Positions 10,012 to 20,760 of a stretch of DNA of 64,000 nt are shown piece after piece. The stretch is from Neoarius graeffei. Its lineage: Eukaryota; Chordata; Actinopteri; Siluriformes; Ariidae. The DNA lies in NCBI RefSeq assembly GCF_027579695.1, contig NC_083590.1, positions 19,795,799-19,859,798 of the forward strand, read 5' to 3'. The position numbers were made by a program, and so were the translations under genes. Each line of letters begins with the position of its first letter. Positions within the stretch are counted from its first letter, which is position 1. The notes beneath the pieces were generated by a model. It was not told the DNA's origin and searched no databases. It was given only the letters and a program-made list of their open reading frames with translations.

Positions 10012-10434
10012 TGATGAATTGATCTCAAAATGCATTGTGTTGTGTTGCATTTCACTGCATTAAACACCACTGTAATTGAGTCAATTAGAAAAACAAACCA
10101 ACTATGCAACAACTAAACCAAAAACGCCACAAAAATTCTGAAACGCATTCATTCACAACTACAAAGGGTTGGTCCTTACTGAAGACCACACGGATAGCTG
10201 ATTGGATGATTGGACAGAGCCCTTGATTTAAAAAAAATAAATAAAATACATACATCAGCTGATTCATTTGGGCTCGTAACTATCGAGTTATTTACTCTTC
10301 TGCAATTTTCAATTAGTGATCGTGTTGTCTACTTCCAGGCTTCACGAGACGACATTCAAACTCTCATAAGAAATGTCCTGGGGTCGGAAATTAATCACGA
10401 AACCCTTGTTTAGCCCCCCCCCGCTAACACAATC
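10012..10434. other. Spacer without recognisable gene
   Basis: AT-rich sequence with no supported frame, bordered by the SINE tail on the left and an L2-type LINE on the right. Confidence 0.3.
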
Positions 10435-12352
10435 ACACCGATTTCATCATCTTATTTAACTGGTCGCTATCAGTATGTTGATGCAAATGGTGATTTTTCT
10501 AGACATACTGAGGTAAAGTTTCGTGTTCCACAAGGTTCTATCTTGGGTCCACTGCTTTTTTCTTTATATACAGTATGTTACCTCTGGGTGATATTATTCA
10601 TAAACATGGTATTAGTTTCTACTGTTATGCTGATGACACACAGTTGTATGTTTCTGCAAAACCAAATGAGACACACCAGCTTAATAGAATTGCGGAATGT
10701 GTAAAGGACATTAGACACTGGATGCTTATTAACTTCCTTCTGCTTAACTCTGACAAGACTGAAGTACTTGTACTAGGACCACATGCAGCTAGAAGTAAGT
10801 TTTCTGATTACACAGTAACTCTGGATGGCCTTTCTGTTTCTTCACGTACAGCAGTAAAAGTCCTCGGAGTGATTATTGACCCCAGTCTTTCATTCGAAAC
10901 TCACATCGATAACATTACCCGGATAGCTTTCTTTCATCTCAGAAATATTGCAAAGATAAGAAATTTAATGTCACTACACGACGCAGAAAAACTAGTCCAT
11001 GCTGTCGTTACCTCCAGGTTGGATTATTGTAATGCCTTACTGTATGGATGTTCCAATAAGTGCATAAACAAGCTCCAGTTAGTTCAAAATGCAGCAGCAA
11101 GAGTCCTTACTAGAACTAGAAAATATGACCACATCACGCCTGTCTTATCCACACTGCACTGGCTCCCAATCAAATTTCGTATTGATTATAAAGTACTACT
11201 ATTGACCTTTAAAGCACTGAATGGTCTCGCACCACAGTACCTGAGTGAACTTCTGCTCCTCTATGACCCGCCACGCCTACTTAGATCAAAAGGTGCAGGC
11301 TATCTGCTGGTACCTCGTATAGTGAAGGCTACATCAGGGGGCGGAGCCTTTTCTTACAAAGCTCCACAGTTATGGAACAGCCTTCCAAGTAGTGTTCGGG
11401 AACCAGACACAGTCTCAGCGTTTAAGTCTCGGCTGAAAACATCTGTTTAGTCAAGCCTTGCGTTAATGGTGTTTATGAGGTAAAGGAGTAGATCTGGAGG
11501 ATCCTCAGACAGAGTGTTTTGGTAAACTGGGATGTATGGATGCTGTCAGTCCCCACTCGCTTGCTCACTCGAGTTTTTTGACGATGGTGTAGTGGCTGCT
11601 GCTTTATGTCCCGGGGCTCCCTCATGCCTGTGTTACCTTCTGGCTCTCTCCTTTTAGTTATACTGTCGTAGGTAGTTTTGCCGGAGTCCCTGCTTGTACT
11701 CAGCATAAAATGTATCCTGTTCCTACTTATTCAGGTGACATTGGGCATACCTAACAACCTGTGTTTTCTCTCTCTTCTCCCCCCCAATCTGTCCCTCTGA
11801 GTTACATGTCAGTCCTGGGATTGAGATGCTGGCCTCTTTTGCCCCTCGGACCTGCCTGATCCACCCTGGCACCCTGTGTCTGGTTGGAGTCTCATCGCTT
11901 CACTCCTATAGAGGACGGCCCCATGAGGACAGTTGAGGGTTACACCTGGAGGACGCTCTGGACTCTTACAGTAATGCTTTTATGGCTGAGGACAATAGTT
12001 GGCTTGCTAACTTTAGGACTGCAGTTGTCATGAACAGTTTTGCACTCAAGTTTCCATTAATGAAGAGTTTATAACATCAACGAAACTGACTTCATGTTAA
12101 AACTGTTAATATTATAGTCATGCTGTCTGTTGTTGCCCAAATGAGGATGGGTTCCCTTTTGGGTCTGGTTCCTCTCGAGGTTTCTTCCTCGTGTCGTCTG
12201 AGGGAGTTTTTCCTTGCCACCGTCGCCACAGGCTTGCTCATTGGGATAGATTAGGGATAAAATTAGCTCATGTTTCAAGTCGTTCAAATTCTGTAAAGCT
12301 GCTTTGCGACAATGTTTATTGTTAAAAGCGCTATACAAATAAACTTGACTTC
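10435..12352 (+). mobile_element. L2-type LINE, 5'-truncated, with 3' UTR
   Basis: Starts inside the reverse transcriptase ([13 protein letters not shown], then [12 protein letters not shown] near 10530) and runs to the LINE C-terminus at 11450. It is followed by a 900-bp 3' UTR that ends AAAGCGCTATACAAATAAAC, the 3' end of fish L2/Maui-like elements. A sister copy of the 3' portion is at 29872-30868. Confidence 0.88.
10437..11450 (+). pseudogene. L2-type reverse transcriptase fragment
   Basis: The first part of the RT (10437-10575) is in a different frame from the rest, so a frameshift lies near 10565-10580, between LLFSLY and MLPLGD. From 10575 the frame is open for 291 codons and contains the catalytic box CYADDTQLY, the LNSDKTEVL block, LGVIIDPSLSF and the conserved C-terminal LINE blocks (LQLVQNAAARVL, HWLPIKFRI, LWNSLPSSVR). 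It stops at 11448-11450. Endonuclease and fingers regions are missing, so it cannot be autonomous. Confidence 0.88.
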
Positions 12353-12429
12353 ATCATTAGGCTGATTGGATCAGTCCAATCAGAGTGCTGACGGATGTTT
12401 AACAGGTCAAACGCTCACCAACTTGTTCA

Positions 12430-12890
12430 CATTTAACAGTTCTTCCACGAAACCGAGTCATATACGAGCTGATAGCGGCTATAAGCCATGTATGATGAGA
12501 TTGAGTGGAATAACGGTTTGATTCTATCCACATTCACTGGATTTTGAGAAAACAGAGCATTTTTATGTTTTGCAAATTTGATAAATAAAAACTTAATACA
12601 AAACCATCAAAAAACAAAACCACTGATGTTTACCATCAAATACTTTCACTCCATATTTTGTTGCTTTTTTTTTTGCCTTTTTTAGAGTTTTGTTTTTGAG
12701 TCAAGCTTTTATTTCGTCCTCGGTTGGTTCAGCAACACGCGCCGCCATTCCCCCCCCACACACAAAGTATATGAGCTGATCTCCTAGTAGTAGAGTAGCC
12801 AATCAGAGCACGCGATTGCTCCTATCCAGTGACTCTGGATAGAATTAACAGTAATATATTCTCAGTAAACAGCTATTCCATGCAATATTA
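12430..12890. repeat. Dispersed repeat (MITE-like), copy A
   Basis: The segment shares long blocks with 39690-40135: GAGCTGATAGCGGCTATA, GAGTGGAATAAC, TATCCACATTCACTGG, GATAAATAAAA and CTCCTAGTAGTAGAG. The two copies are in the same orientation and diverged. Coding potential is absent, so a non-autonomous transposon is likely. Confidence 0.6.
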
Positions 12891-13554
12891 CCAGACTGGC
12901 CTCAGGTTACCCCTCAACTTCCTGATTTCAGCAGGAAGACGAGACTGAAATAAAGAAGCAGCGACTTGCAGTAGTGCATTTCATCGACTCCGGTTTCTCC
13001 AAACCTTTTTGGCATGACGGCAAAACCGCTTAGGTGATGCATGGACATGTTTTGAAAATTGCTCAGCACATTTCCCTTCCTTTTGCATTTATTTGGGTGA
13101 AAGGTTCTCAGAGTTCAGCAATTCAAGCTTTTTGCAAGTGACCAGAGCATCGAGGTCATGTTTACTAAAACTACCTGTGGGACAAAGGATTGTTCTCAAT
13201 CAATCAATCAATCAATCCCCTCATCAGTTTTTCAGCTGGAGTGAGAATTCTCTTCTGCTTTTCAAACTCCTAGGATCGCTGACATCATCATATGCTTTAC
13301 TTCTTTAGATTTGACCAAAATAAGGACCTTTAGAAGAATTATTCTGCCTCTCAAATGGTTACTTTCTTCGCAAAAGCACATCAGTTATATAATATATACA
13401 GTAGAAAACACTTGTTGGCATGTTGTTATTGGAAAACGAGACCGTCAATGACGGCGTAGCTCACTCCGGCCCCGTCTAGTCCAGAAGGAACGCTCTAAAG
13501 TGGGCCAACTTCCTTGCGCAATAAATGTTACAAGCGATATACACTATATATAAG

Positions 13555-14250
13555 CTATATATACAAGCGATATCCACCCTAGGAATACCAACCTATTTGG
13601 CAGAAAGAATCCAAAACAGCAAGGCATTGACTTTTTTGTTGAACTGTTCATTAAGGCTTAATTAGTCCATAACATCATTAATAAGTGTAATGAAGCAAAT
13701 CTGGGTAAAAGTTATTTGCACCCTAGGATCCCCTACCTTCATGCCAGAAAGAATCAAAATCGGTGAAGAATTGAGGAAGAAGCGATTTGTGTGGAAACTG
13801 CTCGTTAGGGATTGATTAATTACTCCATATCTTCATTATTAATTGCAATTATGCAAATTTGTGTAGAAGTTATATGCACCCCAGGCAGACAGACCTTCCT
13901 GCCAAAAAGAAAAACTAGAAAAGCACTCAGAGCACAGACCGCCAAGAATCCTTTAAAAAAAATCCGGGATCCAGAAGGTGATCCGGATCACCGCCAAAAT
14001 TTAATGGACTGTTACTTGTGCCCAGTCACACCTCTGGAAAAAAGTTCAGAATAATCCGTTCATAACTTTTTCCGTAATGTTGCTAACAGACAAACAAACA
14101 AACCAACCAACGCTACCGAAAACATAACCTCCTTGGCAGAGGTAAAAATCAGTGAAGAACCAAGAGAGAAGCAGCGTCGTGAAATGTGGATGACGCTGGA
14201 CGGACGCCAGACAACACATGATGGCGTAAACTCATCACCTGGATGAGATA
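13555..14250 (+). repeat. Helentron-like tandem repeat element, family 2 copy 1
   Basis: About 2.5 units of roughly 165 bp (landmarks TTGCACCCTAGGATCCCC, CATGCCAGAAAGAATC, GAAGCGATTTGTGTGG, TTAGGGATTGATTAATTACT, TATGCAAATTTG). They are followed by an ACAGACAAACAAAC stretch, a short hairpin (CCTCCTTGGCAGAGG) and TAAA at about 14128-14145. The 3' flank 14145-14250 matches 57405-57530. A second copy of the unit is split at 52640-52801 and 54850-54935. The class is inferred from the structure. Confidence 0.5.
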
Positions 14251-14324
14251 ATAATCAACAGCGGGGTTGTGTAACGCAGCCCGACATGAAACAGAGTTAT
14301 GTACCATGCTAAAGTTGATTAGTT

Positions 14325-14545
14325 TTCTATAACAGCATGTCCTGAAGCGTTTTATTCCTCTTGTACCACAGCAACTTTCCAGCGATGACAATTTTTATCA
14401 ACGAAACACCAGCACATCGTACTTCTTTTTTTTTTTTAAATCCATTAACGGTTACATTTAATGTTGTCAAACACCCAAGAAACAAGTCAGTTCCTGTTAA
14501 CGCTCATAACAGCTATAAAACACACATCTCTCTCTTTTTTCACCT
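14325..14545 (+). repeat. Dispersed repeat (CTGAAGCGTTTTATTCCTC type), copy 1
   Basis: The core (TGTCCTGAAGCGTTTTATTC, CGTACTTC, a T-run, ACATTTAATGTTGTC) recurs at 17010-17200 and partly at 41875-41950. It has no coding capacity and is probably a non-autonomous DNA element. Confidence 0.5.
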
Positions 14546-15007
14546 TTGACATGAAGACGAACCTGGGAAGCGCGTATTCCTGCGTCGTGTGACACAAAGC
14601 ATCAAGTTACAGCTTTATTTCTGACCGTTAAGCCAGTATCTCACTGGGCTGCGACAGATTGCAAAAGTCATTCGCGAAAGAGTTTCAAAAGGGTCTTGAA
14701 ACATTCGCGGGGCTTCTCAATTTCCTCGCACGAGTCGCAAAGTGTCGCTCCTTCGTCGCTGAAATTTTGAACATGTTCAAAAAATTCGCGCAACAAAATT
14801 TCTCTCAAAATAGCCGCAAATGCGTCGTTGGTGTCGCAAAGCCGTCGCGAACCCTTCTCAAGTCAGTTTCCGTGAGACAGGAAGTGCGAGTGTATCTCGC
14901 TGGGCTGTGACAAGTTGGAGACACAACAATTGTGATAAAATATGTGAATATCAATTCAGTGTGATTCCAAGTGAAAATTGTCACTAATTTGCATATTTTA
15001 TCGCAAT

Positions 15008-15889
15008 ACCTTTTTGTTATCGTCCTGGACTATGCGCTAAGAAAAGCCATCGATTGCCACGATAGGGATCTAGGGTTTATAATCACTCCAAGACGTTCCC
15101 GTAGAATCCCCGCAGTCACCCTGTCAGACCTAGATTTTGCCGATGATATCTGCCTACTTTCAAACTCCAGAGAAGAGGCCAAGCAATTACTTCACAACGT
15201 GGAAACGGAGTGCGGCAAGGTAGGGCTCCACCTAAATGTAAAAAAAACTGACGTAATCACCGTGAACATCCCTCAACCAAGCCTCCCTTTGAAGACTAGC
15301 GAAGGGCACGATCTGAAAGAAGTCAGCGATTTTAAATATTTGGGAGCGTGGGTAAAGTTCTCTGAGCAGGACATGAAAGTAAGAAAAGCACTTGCATGGA
15401 AGGCAATGAATAGGATGAACGCAGTGTGGCACTCTGGCTTATCTTGAAGTGTAAAGCTCACGTTCTTCACAGCAACAGTGGAAACAATTCTCCTATATGG
15501 CTCAGAATGCTGGACGTTGACAAAGCAAATGGAAAAAAGTCCCTGAATGGGACCTACACAAGAATGTTGCGCGCAGTGCTCAATGTGAAGTGGTACGACC
15601 GGGTACCAAACACCATTCTCTATGGGGACCTACCACTTCTAACTGACAAAATAGCATCGAGGAGAATGGGGATTGCTGGCCATTGTCATCGCCATCCGGA
15701 ACTGGCTGCAAACAAGGTTGTGCTGTGGGAACCAGCTCATGGTAAGTGGAACCCAGGGAGGCCCATCAAGACATGCGTGGATAACCTTAAGACCGACGCG
15801 GGTGTGATCTCTCTGGGCGAGCTGAGGTCCATGATGTCCGACAGGGGATGCTGGAGTGTGGTACAGGCGGCTCGCCTGAGGGCGGCCTA
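15008..15889 (+). pseudogene. Non-LTR reverse-transcriptase fragment, frameshifted
   Basis: The first frame (to 15447) contains the catalytic box LDFADDICLLSN, LHLNVKKTDV and FKYLGAWV. The second frame (15426-15890) continues with the LINE C-terminal region (LLTDKIASRRMGIAGHCHRH, WNPGRPIKT, ending ARLRAA). At least one frameshift near 15440-15500 separates them, so it is dead. The 5' part with the endonuclease is absent. It belongs to a different LINE lineage from the L2-type copies here. Confidence 0.8.
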
Positions 15890-15895
15890 AGTAAG
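15008..15895 (+). mobile_element. 5'-truncated LINE inserted in the Harbinger-like element
   Basis: Bounded by the target duplication TTATCGCAAT at 14998-15007 and 15896-15905. It carries only the reverse-transcriptase C-terminal half and ends in CTAAGTAAG after the stop codon, that is, with almost no 3' UTR. Confidence 0.8.
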
Positions 15896-15960
15896 TTATC
15901 GCAATTATTGTGTCTCCAACTAGTCGCAGGCTGTCGCAGCCCAGTGAGATACTGGCTTTA

Positions 15961-17004
15961 CAAAGCGCTCACACTGGACACTCCTTCTATAAACGCTACA
16001 TAAACCAAATCACCAAATAAACGTCTGGTCAAATATTTTCTGCTTTTCGTTCAACAACAACTCATTTTTGTGGAATGTTTCTACGCACAGCTTTCTGCCA
16101 TACAAGTCCCTGTGTACGCTGTTACTATAGAAACAAACAAGCTCCTGTCAGACTCGCTGTTTTAAATCAATTAATCAACCCTGTGACCAATCAGAATCCA
16201 GATTTCAACAACGCTGGATCACTCACTCTCTCACACACACGCACAAGTATCGCTGATCAGACCACGCCTAGTGTTGCTGCCTGGAAGATCGAGTCCTCGT
16301 TCCTGTCCAAATATCACTGTACTGTGGACAGATACACAAGTCATGTGGGTAAACAGAGTCAAAGCTAACAGCGTTATGGAAATGAATCAGGCTGTTTGTT
16401 TTCCAGGGTGTGCGCATGCGTGTGCTTTGTGTGTGTGAAGGGTTACTGTAGGACATTTATGAGTAAGCGTCTCTAGCGCTTTCTAAGCAATGAACTCATG
16501 TAACCTCAAAACAGACCGTTTGTTACCCGGTTCCCCCTTCAGCCTACATGCATCAGGGAGATCGAGGGAGTGGTGTGTTCCACCATGGAATAAATATCCT
16601 GGAGACTAAAGGTTACTCCAGGTCATAAAGCGCTTAATCGGAGATTCAACGACCAAACCTGAAAACAAACAAACTCAAACTGAAAAAAAATAAAAATAAA
16701 CCACCAAACCAAATAAGATCGTGTCACGCTTTCCCTCACAGACTCAAGCTTCCGATACGACTGTCACGGTTTCCTGACCTCACCCACACCGAGAACCTAA
16801 AGAAGAGAGACTTGACAGAACCTCAAGCCCTGCTGGATGAACAGAGATTCCGTATCGAGATCCGATCTCAGACTCCTCGCTCTCGAGTCTCCAATGTCCG
16901 CAAAAAGAGAAGTACTAAACGCAGGGGTGCCAATAATTTTAGTGACACATGAACCACTTCAGGATGTTCTGTATCAATTACAGGACGCCGTCAAGTTACT
17001 GTTA
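15961..17004. other. Spacer without recognisable gene
   Basis: No open frame resembles a known protein and no repeat family was identified, apart from a short run of CA dinucleotides near 16230. Confidence 0.3.
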
Positions 17005-17200
17005 CGACCCAGAAGTTGATCGTTTTCCAATAACGGTATGTCCTGATGTGTTTTATTCCTCTTATCCCTCATATGTCGGTGATGACACGTTTTTATTTAT
17101 TCACACAAAAACACGTCGTACTTTTTTTTTTTTTTTACCCGTTTCTAGTTACATTTAACGTTGTCGAACGTTCATGAAAGACCTCCTTTGTCTCAAAGAT
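17005..17200 (+). repeat. Dispersed repeat (GTTTTATTCCTC type), copy 2
   Basis: Diverged copy of the repeat at 14325-14545: TGTCCTGATGTGTTTTATTC, CGTCGTAC followed by a T-run, then ACATTTAACGTTGTCG. Confidence 0.5.
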
Positions 17201-17554
17201 GAAGTGGGAAATTTAAAGCCGCAACGATTGTATATTTTAACTTGTTAAATATCAATTATGACACAGAGTGAGTGTCGACATTGCTTTACGGAAACTCAGG
17301 GACACCTCCGTCACTGGAATACTGACCGGGCAACCTTTGTACACACACAGGTACGCAATAAATCCTGCTCCGTAATGAAAAGCACAGGGCTGCTGATCCT
17401 CGCTGACATCCTGTTTCATTGTGTTCTGTAAATGAGCAGTGAACGTGAGACAAACCACATGGAAAATAAATCAAATTAAATAAAAATGACACTTGGATAA
17501 GTTCCTGCTCATCTTTCAGTTTATTCGAGCGCGTTATAAAACTAGACAGGGACA

Positions 17555-17832
17555 CTCTAACGAGTGCAAACCCCGCCTTTTCCCTATTAAAATACATTGG
17601 GCGAAAATTTCGAAGTTCTGCCATGACCTTGACCTTTGACCTCCAAAATTTAATGGTTTCCTTCCTGGGTGATTGGCAACACATGTACAAAATTTGGTCC
17701 AAATCGATCCATTGGTTCTTGAGATATCTTGCAGACACAGACAGACAGACGATACACACACACACACACACAGACTGACGCAGGTGAAAATAATAACCCC
17801 TCCGACTACTGTCGGCGGGGTTAATAAAAAGC
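17555..17832 (+). mobile_element. Helentron-like non-autonomous repeat with terminal hairpin
   Basis: Body text (CATGACCTTGACCTTTGACC, ATTGGTTCTTGAGATATC), a CAGACAGACAGACGATACACA stretch and a CA microsatellite, then a hairpin near 17798-17822 (CCCCTCCGACTACTGTCGG, then CGGGG) followed by TTAATAA. The same architecture is seen at 4560-5251, 13555-14145 and 59319-61073. Assigning it to Helentrons is inference. Confidence 0.45.
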
Positions 17833-18032
17833 AAAAAGGACAACATGAACTTCACTTCACTTCAAACTGAACTCTTCTTGGACGGCTCAAGTCCCCCCCC
17901 ACAAAAGCATCGCAGCACAATCGTCATTTAAATGGTCAAGCGAGCATCACATTGAACCCCCCCTCCCTCTCTCTCTCTCCCTCTCCTGGTTAGCATTTGT
18001 CCAATGCTTTTGGTAAACACAATCTGGAACAG

Positions 18033-18074
<42 letters not shown>
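18033..18074. repeat. (CA)n microsatellite
   Basis: About 21 uninterrupted CA units, preceded at 17965-17992 by a CTCTCTC-rich run. Confidence 0.95.
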
Positions 18075-18075
<1 letters not shown>

Positions 18076-18299
18076 ACTTATTCTGCTCACATGCTGCTTC
18101 ATGATAAGCCAAATACAAAAGAGTTTCGTGCTCTCGTGATGCTTTCCAAACATTTTAAATAAAGCTCAGACTCTTTTAGGAGTCGAAACCTTCACCGCGA
18201 TAAACGAGTTCCTCCAAGCTACATTTAGCAAACAAAAATCCTTCACAATACGTGACACAGGTGCACCTGAACACCAAAGTGGATACAATTGAGAAATAT

Positions 18300-18830
18300 T
18301 AATGAGATTAATACTTAACACTTGAGCCCTTTGGGATTTAAGTGCACAATGTGGTCCATTTAATGTTCAATAGTGAGCCTTCTGGGATCCCTCCTAAATA
18401 CATAAGCACTAGAGTGGATGAAATAAAGAGGCTTTTGGGATTCAGGTCCTTATTTCCCCTGTGCACTACACAGGGTACTAAAGTGCAGTGCACTATATGT
18501 CCAGTAGAGATCTTATAACCTGTGCACTACCTGTGTATGGTATAGTACAGTATAATATAATATTGGGCTGTAGTGCGTTATATAGTGCATGTAATGGGCT
18601 TAGGGACCCTATATAGTGCACTACAAGACCAATTGTGCTTGTAGCTTCAGCTCTATTCGTTCAGTGTGTACATGGATTTTTTTTTTTTTTGGGTTTCGCT
18701 CCTTACTTCCACGTGCTTTGGATTACAGGGGATGGAAATAAAGGGCTAGTCTAATATAGTGCACTATAGGTCCCAATATGGACTGAGGATTTAGTCCCTC
18801 CTAACATACAGAGTATAAAGAGCATTACGT
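18300..18830. repeat. Degenerate TATAGTGCACTA repeat region
   Basis: The word TATAGTGCACTA and close variants recur at least eight times (for example near 18490, 18596, 18616 and 18757), mixed with GGGATCCCTCCTAAATAC-type text. No gene is seen. Confidence 0.5.
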
Positions 18831-18969
18831 GTCCAGTAGAGTTTTTTTTTTTAAATCAGGGCTGGACGATACGATATCGAGACTGTGATACATTGTCATG
18901 ATACACTTATCAGTATTATGAAATTTTGCTGTAAATTTTTAATAGAGAACAACTAGATAATTATAGCAT

Positions 18970-19085
18970 ACACTCACTGGCCACTTTATTAGAAACACCT
19001 GCTGTTTTGTTTTGGGGGTTTTTTCCCCCGATGCATCAAGTCGTGCAGATACACGTCAAGAGCTTCAGTTAATTAATGCTCGCTT
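18970..19085 (+). mobile_element. MITE end fragment (CACTCACTGGCCACTTTATTAG type)
   Basis: The text CACTCACTGGCCACTTTATT with AGAAACACCTG, and later CAGATACACGTCAAGAGCTTC with AGTTAAT, is the conserved end of a repeat widespread in teleost genomes. Only the end is present. Just upstream, 18860-18940 starts CAGGGCTGGACGATACGATA, which resembles a hAT terminus and may be another fragment. Confidence 0.45.
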
Positions 19086-19093
19086 CTTTAAAC

Positions 19094-19446
19094 ATCATCT
19101 CATCTCATATCATCTCTAGCCGCTTTATCCTGTTCTACAGGGTCGCAGGCAAGCTGGAGCCTATCCCAGCTGACTACGGGCGAAAGGCGGGGTACACCCT
19201 GGACAAGTCGCCAGGTCATCACAGGGCTGACACATAGACACAGACAACCATTCACACTCACATTCACACCTACGCTCAATTTAGAGTCACCAGTTAACCT
19301 AACCTGCATGTCTTTGGACTGTGGGGGAAACCGGAGCACCCGGAGGAAACCCACGCGGACACGGGGAGAACATGCAAACTCCACACAGAAAGGCCCTCGC
19401 CGGCCCCGGGGCTCGAACCCAGGACCTTCTTGCTGTGAGGCGACTG
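19094..19446 (-). mobile_element. Mermaid/Merman-type SINE, copy 4
   Basis: Reverse copy from the CATCTCATCTCAT tail to the box B region; the outermost tRNA-like head after TGTGAGGCGAC is missing, so it is slightly truncated at the head. Confidence 0.9.
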
Positions 19447-19920
19447 GGGAAAAAAATATATTATTGTGATCTCAAAGTGTGACTTTCTGAAATGAAAGTA
19501 TTTCACACACACACCAGTCTCTAGAGTTTACACAGACAGAATGGTGCGAAAAACAAAAAACATCGAGTGAGAGTTCTGTGGGAGGAAAGTAAACAAACGC
19601 CTGGTTGATAAGAGAGGGCAGAGGAACATGGACAGACTGGTTCGAGCTTTTTTTTGTTTTTTTTTTGCCAGGAAGGACACAACAACAACTCATAGCAACT
19701 CTTTACAACCGTGGTGAGCAGAAAAGCATCTCAGCACGCAACAGAAAACAGAACACACTGGGTTCCAGTCCTGCAGCCGAGAAGAGAGAGAGTGTATTGT
19801 GATACATATAGTGCGCGATTTAAAGGTTTTCGATATCATGATACTTTGTGTCATAGCTCCGATCACGCGCGTCGCATGACTTGTGCCCTGTATGGAGTGC
19901 GCATGTGCAGTGTAACTCAC

Positions 19921-20501
19921 TCGCGCTCCAGCAGGGTCCTGCACACCACCTCTTTGACCCCGGGGTTGTTGGCTTTGTCGCTCGAGCAGCGCTGCAGGTC
20001 CCACGTGGCCACGCGCACCACTGGCTTTCCGTGGCGCGCGCCCGGCGGAGGCTGCAGGTCGGGGCGCTCGGACGCCATGCGCGCGGGTCCGCCGGGGGGC
20101 AGGCGCAGCTCCGTGCACGCGCCCGGGGAGTTGGGATGGGAGGACGGCGTCCACGAGTGCTCCAGCTGCTCGCGCTCCTTGCTGCTGCGGCTCGAGACGC
20201 AGATTTCCGGTTTGATGAGCTGCAGCTTGGCGGCGCCGATGCCGCTCACCAGGGCCACGTCCTCCACTTTCCTGAAGCCGCCGATGCGCGCGCGGTGCTC
20301 CACGATGGCGCGCGCGACGGTCCGGCTGACCCCCGGCAGGGTCATGAGCTCCTCCTCGCTGGCCGCGTTCACGTTCAGGCGCTCGGGGTTGTGCGCGGAG
20401 ACGTGCGCGAAGCTGCAGGTCGCGCTGAACTTGCGCCCGCGCTGCCGCACGTCCGCGGGGTCCGCCGGGAGCGAGCGGTGGCAGCCCAGGTTTCCCCCCA
20501 T
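19921..20501 (-). CDS. eepd1: EEPD1 first coding exon (endonuclease/exonuclease/phosphatase family domain-containing 1)
   Basis: EEPD1 is a nuclease-family protein that in mammals acts at stalled replication forks and is also reported at the plasma membrane through N-terminal acylation. The exon starts with ATG at 20501 (MGGNLGCHRS), a Gly2 and Cys that fit myristoylation and palmitoylation. Residues 41-100 form one helix-hairpin-helix region (LNVNAASEEELMTLPGVSR, then GGFRKVEDVALVSGIGAAKL). Residues 161-193 begin the exo/endo/phosphatase domain (VVRVATWDLQ, KANNPGVKEVVC). The exon ends in GCGA before GTGAGT, so the next exon must supply one base (193 codons plus 2 nt). Compared with my recollection of the human protein, the second HhH repeat is missing and the WN motif is WD. 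No downstream exon was recognised in the left 19.9 kb. The gene follows septin-7 in the same orientation, as in human. Confidence 0.9.
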
Positions 20502-20760
20502 GACCCCTGAACCCTGAGCCGCTACAGCCACGAGACAGCGCGCATGAGCCGCACTGGACGGATCTCTCGATCTTCTCTGCAGCGCGTGTGTGTGTGCGCG
20601 CGCACTTGAAGGGACTCGAGCTTCCACTCAAACCAAACAAGCTCATGCACTCACTAGTCGGGATGAGGGGGCGTGGCTCGCATGCCGCTAATGAGGCGTG
20701 GTTCCTGATGACGCATGACGCGCGCTATGGAAAGCCAATCAGAACAGAACGTGTTCTTCT
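20502..20760 (-). promoter_or_regulatory. eepd1: Putative EEPD1 promoter and 5' UTR, CpG-rich
   Basis: The GC- and CpG-rich block that starts in exon 1 continues to about 20720. On the way it contains GGGGGCGTGGC (GC/KLF-type box, about 20668), TGATGACGCATGACGCG (CRE/ATF-like, about 20707) and AGCCAATCAG (CCAAT box, about 20733). No TATA box is evident. These are sequence words only; promoter activity is inferred from the position upstream of the start codon. Confidence 0.5.

Larger units (their letters stand above)
14631..15957. mobile_element. Harbinger-like non-autonomous element interrupted by a LINE
   Basis: Long terminal inverted repeats start AGCCAGTATCTCACTGGGC (14631) and end with its reverse complement (15957). 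They are flanked by the 3-bp duplication TTA (14628-14630 and 15958-15960), as in PIF/Harbinger elements. A second inner inverted repeat (GGAGACACAACAATTGTGAT near 14917 and its mirror near 15902-15920) lies inside. A LINE fragment at 15008-15895 is nested; without it the element is about 430 bp and non-coding. Confidence 0.75.

Noticed and set aside
19711..20517. Long open frames on the plus strand (268 and 209 codons) and in a second minus frame across EEPD1 exon 1
   Set aside because: They are opposite-strand or shifted shadows of a GC-rich coding exon, in which stop codons are rare. Arg/Ala-rich composition and no family resemblance.
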